The notes beneath the pieces are model-generated. The model was not told the DNA's origin and ran no database searches. It was given only the letters and a program-made list of their open reading frames with translations. DNA of 64,000 nt from Glandiceps talaboti (lineage: Eukaryota > Hemichordata > Enteropneusta > Spengelidae), in contig NC_135568.1 in the NCBI RefSeq assembly GCF_964340395.1, positions 5,170,579 to 5,234,578 on the forward strand. The letters are read 5' to 3'. The position numbers and the translations under genes were made by a program. Every line of letters starts with the position of its first letter. The stretch's first letter is position 1. Positions 41,638-64,000 of this stretch are shown here, piece by piece.

Positions 41638-43413
41638 CCGAATAGGCTATTCGTAAAGATTAAAATATAAAATAATCTTAAGGACTGTAAATTTATACCT
41701 GATTATTTTGTGAACTATAAATCATGTTTCACTTATTTTGGAAAGTGTGTAAAACATCTGTCGACATGCAGCTACTGCAAAGGAGTTGTTGTTGGATTAC
41801 AATAATGAATTTAGATATCATGATCTCTGACATCACAGATGCCACCCTTCCAAACAAACAAAAGACAGTGTGATGTTATCATTTCTTACTTTGATCTGTC
41901 TTATTGCTTACTCAAACCATTTCCTGACGGGGTTATGAGTCTTCAAGCAAATGCGTTGTTAGTGTATGCCATGTTTGCTTATTACAATGGCAGGTTTTAA
42001 ATGTGAAATAGAAGAATTCATTATAAAGGTATTTTATATTAAAATTTCCAGCTGGGATTTTAATATATATGTTTATTAATCTGTTTTAAATTGGAACAAT
42101 TTCACCTATTAGAAGCACAGAACGTCTGAACTTTTGGAAAATGTATTGCAAAACGCACGTGTATGTTATTTCTTAATAATTGCTATATTTAATGTCAAGT
42201 ATTACAAGAAGTCTAAACTCCAGAACATTTCACTATGGCTATTCCAGACAAGAAGATAGAAGTAGAGGGCATACTTTTGGTCCTTATATTTCAAAAAGTT
42301 CCATCAGCGGGGAACACTCCCCTCTCCGATCCACCCAGTTCGGTCCCTCAACTTCCTCAAATACCTGCTATTTTGACAAATGAATGTTAGAGGTATTACG
42401 ACATTTGTGTAGTGTATTCGTTTGCATTGTAATTTCTAAAATCTAGAATCAAGCAAATGCATAGATATGGTTTTTATGTAGAATATGACACACAGAAGCC
42501 TACATACAAGCAGCGACAGACAGACAGGCATACAATACCATCCATATAGCTAGAAAGGGAGATTGGAATAATCAATCGTTGACCAACAAAACGTTACTAC
42601 AATAATTGTTTATTTTATTCTCAATTTATTTCCAAAGCCAACTTTAACGCAAAAAGTACTAAAATATAATACACTTTCTTCACCATATAAGAACTGTTAT
42701 CTCGGACATATTAACCTTAAAGGAGTACAATGTGAGTTTATACTTTCTGTGGCATAGCTTTGCTACACATAGGTGCTTGTAGCATTGCACTAACTGAAGC
42801 ACACTTGACCATCACCTGTAATTAGCTGAAGTTATACCTAGTGTTAAGATATAACTTATAAATAATTAATTTATTATACATATAATGAACAAGCTGATGA
42901 CATTTAAACTCCTGATATGCAATTAACTGTTCTAACCACACTAGAAAAAGATTGTGTTATAGAAGGCATGCATTGACATTAACATTGTACTAGAATACTT
43001 TATTTGGGTTTTTATGTAGGTAATTTCACTAGAGTTTCATAAACTGAAATTTTGCCACTTTAATCAGAGTTAAAATGAAATGACACCCCATTTCCTTAAT
43101 ATATTATACCAATTACATTTTGTACAGTGCAATGTTCAAAGTATTTTACTTCTATGTCTTTTAAGTACAACACACAACAACATTAATATATTGTCTTTGA
43201 CCGCAATCAAGACAACAAAAATCAATGAAACTCCCCACAGACATAAACAAAGAGGAATAACAAAAGAAATTAAAACATAGGAGTAATCCAAGGAATTAAA
43301 CTTAATAATATTTCAAAAACACATCTACGCTGTTGACCATATCTGAGATATTTTATATTTTATATTTGTGTTGCATTGGAGCTTACTGTTACCTTTGAAA
43401 TAAATGAACAAAA

Positions 43414-44649
43414 TTACACAGCAACTTCGAAGTCCTCAAACATGGGTATTTTCGGCAGCACTAAGGTTTGAGACCGATCTAGCCAATCCTGTTCACTTTT
43501 CACTGTGACATAACCATAAGCATCAAACAATTCTTCAGAACAAAGCTCTTGTACTATCGATACTGCTTCAAATGAAAACCTATCCATCCACGAATTACTT
43601 GATTTTTCCGATAATTGATTGTCTAACATCAACTGTTCTATTGTTTCATGTATTGGTACTCCTACAAAATCGTACAGCATGGGAACTATGTCATTTGGTC
43701 TGTCTGTTAAGTCTTCATAACGTACTAGAATAAAATTATCTCTCAATTCTTTGGGTCGTTCCTTGAAACCTTTCATTGTTCTTTTCATCCATTCACAGTA
43801 GTTAAATGCGCTACTCCTAAACTGAAGAATTTTGGTTGCGTCAGGGTAACTCTCGCGATAGCCCTTCAAACGCGAAGACAGTCTTGAACGAGGATCTCGT
43901 ACAAGATAGATCACTTTGATATTGTCTTTTTCTATTGTTGAGTACGCTTTCGATAGGTCGTCTAAGCGTAAGACTTTTATCACTATATTTTGTTTAGTCT
44001 TACATAGAGATGTCAAATTATTCTCTTCAGTCTGTGTACTATTTACATGCATGTGCCCCCTTACCCATCCTCCTGTCGTGCCCAGGGCCTTAGTAAACGA
44101 TTCGCAATTCGCAAAATTACAATGAAACATATCATGCAGACAACTGATTAATGGTTCTTGCATTTTTTTAAAGTTATCTTCAGTGTCATTCAATACAGAA
44201 ATCCTCAAACTTCGTGCCAAGAAAAGACATGGCTCATAAATATAAAAGAAGCTTGGATGATGTGAAAAATATCTGCCTGTATATGAAGACCCCGAATTCA
44301 TCCTTGCGTCTATCAAAACACGTACAGCCGACGGGTTGCGTTGATCATTGCTGTTGTCTACCACTTTCTTGTCTACTTGGCCGACTGACGTTTCTGGGGA
44401 TTTTGAAGGGCTGCGTTCATCATGGCTGTTGTCTACCACTTTCTTGTCTACTTGGCCGACTGATGTTTCTGTGGATTTCGACAAACTCTTCTCCATTGTA
44501 TTATAGTTCTCACTTGCTCGCAATCCGTTTGATTCTATCATTTTCACATGTAGCCAGAAAAGGAATAGAATACCTACGCATACGATGAACAGTTGTAACA
44601 GTCTGCCCCGAGGCCAACCTTTCGTCACCATACTTTCTGTACACGTCAT
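43414..44649 (-). CDS. CHST-type carbohydrate sulfotransferase, 411 residues (T2)
   Basis: A single-coding-exon paralogue of T1 with the same start (MTCTESMVTKGWPRG) and the same carboxy end (MFEDFEVAV). The signal anchor is at about residues 17-35. PAPS loop VLIDARMNSGSSYTGRYF and 3'-phosphate site YLVRDPRSRLSSR are identical to T1. The catalytic domain is very similar, with LGTTGGWVRG having one residue more than LGTIGWVRG in T1. The stem has two 25-residue units (58-107) instead of three, which with that extra residue explains the 24-residue size difference. Predicted PAPS-dependent sugar 6-O-sulfotransferase of the Golgi. Confidence 0.92.
   Translation of the reverse strand: MTCTESMVTKGWPRGRLLQLFIVCVGILFLFWLHVKMIESNGLRASENYNTMEKSLSKSTETSVGQVDKKVVDNSHDERSPSKSPETSVGQVDKKVVDNSNDQRNPSAVRVLIDARMNSGSSYTGRYFSHHPSFFYIYEPCLFLARSLRISVLNDTEDNFKKMQEPLISCLHDMFHCNFANCESFTKALGTTGGWVRGHMHVNSTQTEENNLTSLCKTKQNIVIKVLRLDDLSKAYSTIEKDNIKVIYLVRDPRSRLSSRLKGYRESYPDATKILQFRSSAFNYCEWMKRTMKGFKERPKELRDNFILVRYEDLTDRPNDIVPMLYDFVGVPIHETIEQLMLDNQLSEKSSNSWMDRFSFEAVSIVQELCSEELFDAYGYVTVKSEQDWLDRSQTLVLPKIPMFEDFEVAV
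44329..44478 (-). repeat. Two 75-bp coding tandem repeats in the T2 stem
   Basis: Two units encoding QVDKKVVDNS-containing 25-residue blocks, homologous to the three units in T1. Confidence 0.9.
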
Positions 44650-44957
44650 AAGAAGAGAAAAAAACTCTGAGAATTATTTTTTAAACTTCGGAAAATTTGT
44701 TTAAATTCGGATTAATTACAAAGATGAAATAATGAGTCAAAAGTATCGAAAATCGTCATTCATATCATTTACCAGTAATTGCTTGAGCAGGAATAGTTAC
44801 ATATATTATTCCATAATATATCCAACATTCAGTCAGAAATTAAATGCTTGTATTCTACTTGCCGAGACAATGAGGGTCCCCCTACGTCCCCTACAACTCG
44901 CCTGTCACCAACCTCGCATTCTCATTAGTCACGAAACATGTAAATAAATCCCGGTCC

Positions 44958-45680
44958 CTATTTTATGAATCATATAATGTTGTGTTTGTTGTTACATATT
45001 ATATGTAATAGTAATTTTCCATGAGAACAAAGCTCAGAAAGAATCGAAGATTCGAATATTATATAGTTTATCGAATATTAAATTGGTGCACACGGTACAA
45101 AATGCCGCTGTTCTCTGCAGTGTGACATATTTTCGAATCACAGGAAAGGCATTCCTAGTTCATTTAAAAGGAAATGGAGGTATGGAGGTGGCCGACGTCG
45201 TTTATCACGGGAGATTGTGAACTCAAATTCATTACATTATTTTGTTAAAGATAGGTATTTACCGCCTCTATTTCAGCTTCGGCTCAAACATTGAAGTGTA
45301 ATATTCCCATTTTACCACCCTAAATTTTGAGTCACTTCTATCAAAAGCGCAAAATGCTTACCATGGTTGAATTGTCAGATAGGAAAAGTAAAGTGACGTA
45401 TGTCAACAACTTGAATCGGTGACAGAAATTAGAGGTTCAAATATGTTATTTACCAAATGCCGCTTCATTTCTTGTCATATTGATGTGATTCTAGCACAGT
45501 TGAAGTAGGACTATATGAGACTAGTACAAATCAACCAAAGTAGACTAAATGATACTCGCCATATCATAATCGCTAATACAGACATGTCTTTGTATCGTTG
45601 CTTGACGTATGCATTTGTGGTTCGACGCCACGGGGTTTGGGGTGAAAACTCACAACGAATGAATTTTGATGAAATTAAAG
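44958..45680. other. 720-bp segment absent from the T1 paralogous flank
   Basis: T1 and T2 flanks align up to AAATAAATCCCGGT and again from AAAGTTTAA. The intervening sequence is unique to T2. No inverted termini or coding region was seen. Confidence 0.55.
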
Positions 45681-46054
45681 TTTAATCAATTACAATTTAG
45701 CAAAGCCTTTGATAGAAAATTTGTGCAATTTTCAATCATTGAAACATAACTTTGAAATAAGCTACATTCTGAAACCAATAATTGGTATTTCAGTGGCTGT
45801 TTACGATTACGTGTACCATGGTACCAAAGTGAACATGGTGTCTGCGTGTAGGTAGTCTGTTTGTTTTAAAGGTTAAATGAATGCAAGTGGAATTTAATTG
45901 AGAAATACAATGAAATTTGACTTCCTGCTTATGTGTAGATTCAAGATATTTGTAATTAGAGCAACATGCAGTAAGACGATAGTTGTGTGACACAATTGGC
46001 TTTCTAGTTAACTTTTATAATAATTACATTTTCAACGGAATAAAAAATACTTAC

Positions 46055-46132
46055 TTGTTTGAATCCGGTTGCTCACAACTGTAAAATGTTGTCATTTGGG
46101 TGGATCACACAATGAAAGAATTAGATATATAT
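46055..46132 (-). promoter_or_regulatory. Candidate promoter and non-coding first exon of T2
   Basis: A TATA-like ATATATAT (46132-46125) and the donor CAAACAA/GTAAGT (46054) match the arrangement upstream of T1. Confidence 0.4.
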
Positions 46133-46569
46133 CCTGCGTATATTGAATTACAGGATTTTTTATTTTAAACATATTACTTGATGTAATTTGCATATATATA
46201 TGATCTGAGTCCGTATCTGGTATGGTTTGCTTTATATAAAAGAATCGTGTTGTACACTACGATAGGTTAGGCCTAATTGAGATGAGAGTGTGTGTGTGTG
46301 CTAGGTGTAGTTGGAAAAGAACGCACGTTGTGCACGTGGTTGCATGTTTTGTATATCTATGCCCCCCACCTGATTTCTTTGAGCTTTGCAACTATTCAAA
46401 CAAAAATACATGTTATGTATGTAGCGAAAGATAGCCCATTGTCTTATGACAACCGTGAATATACAATCTCGTACTTTCCTTTGTTACGCTCGTGAAATTA
46501 CTGCTGCAGAGAACACTGTAAGTACGTCTTGTGGAACAAATTCCAGATATAGAAACATATGAAAAATAA

Positions 46570-47172
46570 TAAAACACTAGAATAGATTGCCTACGAAAAC
46601 TAATAAGTGGTAGCGTTGATTAGCAAGATTTCGATAAGCGTGAAAAACCCACTCCCTGACACCAAGCTGTTCGATTGACCATGTTGTGTATGGCAGAACA
46701 TACACTATAAAATTGAGTACAGACACATTCGCCATTGCCAACGTCTCTAGACCATGGTACAACCCAAGAAACCTGAAATATCACGACCAATTCGTGAAAA
46801 CCAATGACTCAACCTCACAGCAGCATACAAGAATATATTTCCCTAAAGGAAGAAATAGGTTTTAACAGAAAAGAAGTAAAAATAACGGTAAACCAAGAGA
46901 TTATGTCAAGAGCGTATTTGACACGATGTTGAGAGAGAGAGAGCATGGGAGAAAAGTGTCGCTTTAGCTACCTCACCATGTGACCAAGACTCCACCCCTC
47001 AGCAACTGACTTGCATATGAAAAGTGTGCTTCGACTAAGACACGGGATAACTAGACCTGAAATGCAGGGGAAAATCCAACATTCTCCAGTCCTGAGGTTA
47101 CTGCAGAGACAAGTCAAATACAGGCACCCGGGGGCGCGACACCTGTATACTTTCAGCAACAATATATAACCA
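46570..47172. repeat. Dispersed repeat R1, copy 2
   Basis: Homologue of 2505-3095 in the same orientation, roughly 75% identical by eye. Confidence 0.7.
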
Positions 47173-47363
47173 CATTTTCCATGAATTTACTCTAACTTGG
47201 GTGTGCAGCTAAGTTAAGTTGTATCATATGAATTAAAGTTTCTATAAATGCAGTGACTTGACTGACTTCCTCATAATATCGTACATCTTGAATTGTAATG
47301 AAATACCTGTGGGTAAATACATTTGTAGAGCGGTACACATAGTTTGTTTCAATATATCCATCA

Positions 47364-47615
47364 AATAGGGAACTTGCAATCCAGACTGAGCATGCTCAGA
47401 CACAAAGGACTATGGGATTATCTGTGGTTATCATAATACCTAATCTGGAGCTAGCGATAAAATAAACCTCTTACAATGGTCAGGGTAACTATGAATTGAT
47501 TATTTGTGGTTACAAACAATGTGTCAACATTATTTATAATGCTAATTTAGGAGTATTTATTATCACATTTCCCATGATGCACCATTCAACATGGCGGGTT
47601 TGCAAGTTCCCTATT
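47364..47615. mobile_element. MITE-like element with 16-bp terminal inverted repeats
   Basis: AATAGGGAACTTGCAA begins the element and its exact reverse complement ends it at 47615. Imperfect complementarity continues inward (GCATG...ATGGGATTAT versus the right arm). It is about 250 bp and non-coding. The superfamily cannot be fixed without more copies. Confidence 0.65.
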
Positions 47616-48010
47616 GGTTGTTGGGTCTGCACATCAATGAATTCTGATTTCAACTCATTACTTTACTACTCATTGAAGAAATACACCTTTATTTCACATG
47701 CGTGATATCTAATTATTGTTTTACACTGGTATTGTTTGTTATCTAATTTATGAAATAATACCCCAGTTGCAGCTAATGCAGGTTTAATAACACTTTATTT
47801 ATCTGCTGTGTTTTATAAAGCACATTTTTGCTGCTTTCACCAGCGACGTTTGAACTGTGTCAATGATAATGTAGTATTGGTAAGTGTGTGCGCATATTTG
47901 CTTGGATAATTCCATCCAACAAAAAAAACCCTGGCAAATAAAAATCAATAATATAAAAAATCTACAAAAGAATGAAGAGCTAATAAAGTAAATTCTCAGT
48001 AATCAAAGGT

Positions 48011-48016
48011 TTTAAT
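48011..48016 (-). terminator. Candidate polyadenylation signal of the dismutase gene
   Basis: ATTAAA on the minus strand, about 57 bp after the stop codon. Confidence 0.35.
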
Positions 48017-48072
48017 ATTTGTTGCCTTCTTCATTGAAGCATATTCTCATTCAGAATGTCTAAGAGTCATGT

Positions 48073-50856
<2,784 letters not shown>

Positions 50857-51186
50857 GTTTGGGTCATAGAACCCGGAAGAAATACGCTATAATTTTATAT
50901 AGTCATTTGTTGACCTGGGGTCATTGATGTCGACCAATAGGATTACGACTCGGCATCCTGAGCCTTCACTACACATCTGCATCATGTATAGTAGAGACAT
51001 AGCCAGTGTGTTTAACTGGATAGATGGGATACCCTTTGTGCAATTCTAGGACAGTTTAAATCGAAAACTTACTCCAAAGGTCGACAACCTGGCTATGTAG
51101 ACTTTATTCGAAGGAGACGAAAAATATTGTTGTTGATACAGAGTACACAGTAACCACGCCAAGTCTCAGATGCTGTCACCGTGAAA
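50857..51186. promoter_or_regulatory. Shared divergent promoter, dismutase and NWD1-like gene
   Basis: The two start codons face away from each other across 330 bp. On the dismutase side TATATAAAA lies at 50901-50893, only about 37 bp before the first ATG, and an inverted CCAAT box at 50938-50934. The leader would be very short. No TATA box was noticed facing the NWD1-like gene, and no convincing ER-stress element (CCAAT-N9-CCACG) was found. Confidence 0.5.
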
Positions 51187-61841
<10,655 letters not shown>

Positions 61842-62084
61842 AGACAGTTGTAGCACTACACTGCGCCAGTGTTTGACAACAAAGAACAATTTACGTGGTT
61901 AAACATGTAAAACAAAACATTACATGGTAAACAAGGCTAAGATGACAATGATAACGTGAAATTATGTCCCTAAAATGATAAAATTACAGTTTTTGTTGTA
62001 AGAAAATCACACATCATGGTAATATTACCAAAAAAGGCGAGTTTTAAGATTATTAAAACATTCAAATTTACTATTCAAGCGAAT
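61842..62084. other. 3' flank of the NWD1-like gene
   Basis: Presumed 3' UTR with a possible ATTAAA near 62051-62056. No coding potential. Confidence 0.4.
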
Positions 62085-63165
62085 ATTAAGGTAGCTGATT
62101 CCACATAATTGGAGCCGTAATTGAAAATGCCCTGAAACCATAATTTTTTTAGGAACTAGTTGTATCTTGTCTTTTTAAAATCAATTTATCAGCAGAACGA
62201 AGTGTGCGCTTCGTGGTGTAAATTTGGCATTCACCAAGAAGAATTTTCAAAGTGAAAAGGGCAATTTTGAGCTTGATTCTCTGCACAATTGGTAGTCAAT
62301 GAAGATTGAGTAAAACAGGTGTGGTGTGCTCAATCTTCATTGTTCGTGTAATGAGATGGGCAGCTGTATAGATTTTATCAAGATGGAAGGTATTGATCCC
62401 ATATAGGAGGCTGTTACATTAGTCCAATCTTGATGTTAAACATGCACTAACTTCTCCGCGGTCAATCAGTGAGCGAATCTTTCTGATTTTATATAAGGCG
62501 AAATACACAGATCTGCAAATACTATTTACCTGACTCATCATGAAGCCATCAGAGTCGAGCATAACACCGATATTCTTTGCTGACGTAGATGGACTAATAT
62601 TCGACATGCCAATCCTGAGGCTGTCCAGTTTCGTTGTCTCTTTTCAAACGTGACGAAAAGTGGACAATCCATCATTTCATCATAATTCAAGATGAGCATG
62701 TTGGATCTCATCCATCTACAAACATCTTAAACACGTTTCAAGATTTGACTCGACATCGTTTGGGGTATTACATATGACGCAGGTCAAGGAATCATCCGCG
62801 TATAGCATATAGTCCAAGCTATGAGGACAGATAATATAATCGAGCCGCAGTATAAAAATTATAGGCCCCAATAATGAAACTTGAGGCACACCAAATTCGA
62901 ATAATATTCTGTGATGTAGTGGAATCAATAACAACACGTTGTGTACCACATCCCAGATATGAACAAAACCATTCCAATACTGAACCCGTTATGCCAAAAG
63001 GAGACTGCAGCCGATGTAATAAATATCATGAACAAGAGTATGAAACGTTGCAGACAGATCTAGCATTACCAGAATCATGTACTTCCCAAAACCCAATGCC
63101 ATCATATCATTGTGTACACAAAGTAAAGTAGTTTCGGTGCTGTGACCGACAGCATTCAATGAAAT
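62085..63165 (-). mobile_element. Decayed CR1/L2-like LINE, reverse transcriptase to C-terminus
   Basis: Minus-strand frames in order show GHSTETTLLCVHND, LDLSATFHTLVHD, LLHRLQSPFGITGSVLEW, TQRVVID, FGVPQVSLLGP, the catalytic YADDSLTC, then STSAKNIGVMLDSDGF, SRLD, TPVLLNLHWLPIVQRIK and AFSITAP. This is the usual order of a CR1/L2-type reverse transcriptase followed by its C-terminal region. Several frame changes and stops interrupt it (for example a stop where SRLDYCNSLL is expected near 62435). It is 5' truncated, as is typical for LINE copies, and inactive. Its terminal 3' repeat was not identified. Confidence 0.85.
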
Positions 63166-64000
63166 ACAACAGAGAAGTCAGTGTGGAATTTAAACAATGT
63201 AGAATACACTCCTGATAATGCAAATAATGCTGTCTGGTTGGGACAGGAAAGACACAGACACATTTCCCTTTTCAGATGCAGACAGAATAGAAATGGTTTT
63301 ACCCAAAAATGAGACAACTCCAATCTCATCATTCACTACAAAATTGTGAATTTTATTCATTGAATACATTACATGATATGCATAAGACGATATATGACAA
63401 ATGTTACAACAAAATAAAAATACAGAGATGAATATTTATCTACTTCTCTATCCATTTCAAAGGACATGTAAGGCACTATTTATAAAGTATAGCCAAACAT
63501 ATGCAAATTTACACCTCAGTTGGCATTCTAAGACTTTGTTTATAACGAAAGAGAAGTTAACATGAAGTTGTGAAGAACACTGTTGTATGACACCCTGTTC
63601 CCTTTTTATGCGCTGACTTGATAGTTTATGCACTGTTGACACAATATCCTTATTACATATTTACTTCCTGAGATGTCAGAGAAAAACACATAACACAATC
63701 TTTATACTTTTAAATATGTTAAAATATTCTACAGCTCAATAACCGTTAAGAAATAACGTAAGATTCAGCTGTATTGTCAACTACATAATCTGTGGACAAC
63801 TATGATTCTACTTCACATTTTCAAATATATACATTTTCACATTTCTGATGGTTTAGACAACTCGTACATGTACCTTCCTACACCCTCATCAATAAGTCAT
63901 AGAATATACTGGCACAAGATTCTAAATTCATGTATTTGTACATCATTGGTTAGTCTAAACACAGGTTAAAACTTTTAAAATATTTGAAAACTTACCCATG
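63166..64000. other. Unassigned sequence at the right end
   Basis: AT-rich; no gene, RNA or repeat was recognised. The first 100 bp may be more of the LINE. Confidence 0.4.

Larger units (their letters stand above)
39573..43413. other. Spacer between T1 and T2
   Basis: Contains the T1 promoter flank, a segment at about 40494-41081 missing from the T2 side, a decayed WSCD-type exon (41380-41637) and the T2 3' flank from about 41690. Short open frames here have no support. Confidence 0.5.
44650..48072. other. Spacer between T2 and the dismutase gene
   Basis: Includes the T2 promoter flank, a 720-bp segment (44958-45680) absent upstream of T1, dispersed repeat R1 copy 2 and a MITE-like element at 47364-47615. 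The duplicated segment ends near 46400. No gene was recognised. Confidence 0.5.

Noticed and set aside
50930-50960. ER-stress response element in the divergent promoter
   Set aside because: CCAAT is present, but the required CCACG nine bases further is replaced by ACTCG, two mismatches in five.
62874-63131. Plus-strand 85-codon open frame
   Set aside because: Antisense to the LINE reverse transcriptase; no domain of its own.

Overview
The window is animal nuclear DNA: AT-rich and full of microsatellites, with genes in many short exons joined by GT-AG introns of 0.1-2 kb. Gene content (CYP4-family P450s, WSCD-type and CHST-type Golgi sulfotransferases, a Mn-type superoxide dismutase, an NWD1-like NACHT/WD40 protein, a CR1/L2-like LINE) fits a marine invertebrate, perhaps an invertebrate deuterostome such as a hemichordate or cephalochordate. 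Sequence alone does not settle the species. All exon models come from reading frames, splice signals and paralogue comparison, without transcripts.

Layout. (1) 1-17.4 kb, plus strand: a tandem CYP4 cluster, with the last three exons of one gene and two complete nine-exon genes (4461-10450 and 12015-17444). The two complete genes have identical exon lengths and 506 codons each. (2) 19.1-21.2 kb, minus strand: a previously unlisted four-exon gene for a 101-residue ankyrin-repeat protein; its exons are too short to appear as long ORFs. (3) 24.1-46.4 kb, minus strand: a nested segmental-duplication array. It holds three intact four-exon genes for small WSCD-type sulfotransferases lacking WSC domains, a fourth decayed copy, and two single-coding-exon CHST-type sulfotransferases. 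(4) 48.1-50.9 kb, minus strand: a Mn-type superoxide dismutase with an N-terminal signal peptide and a C-terminal HEEL tetrapeptide, so probably resident in the endoplasmic reticulum. (5) 51.2-61.8 kb, plus strand: a ten-exon NWD1-like gene of 1626 codons, head to head with the dismutase gene across about 330 bp. (6) 62.1-63.2 kb, minus strand: a decayed LINE reverse transcriptase.

How the genes relate. The P450s are predicted ER-membrane fatty-acid or xenobiotic hydroxylases. Both sulfotransferase families are predicted type II Golgi proteins that use PAPS to sulfate glycans, and one WSCD-type plus one CHST-type gene were duplicated together. The dismutase, if ER-retained, would remove superoxide in the lumen. 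No operon-like coupling is implied. The structure is mainly tandem duplication with later decay, insertion and microsatellite turnover.

The least expected observation is the signal-peptide plus HEEL dismutase. Next are the small ankyrin gene, the 25-residue stem repeat that differs in copy number between the two CHST-type paralogues, and a foldback insertion bounded by a 14-bp target duplication whose empty site survives in the paralogous segment.
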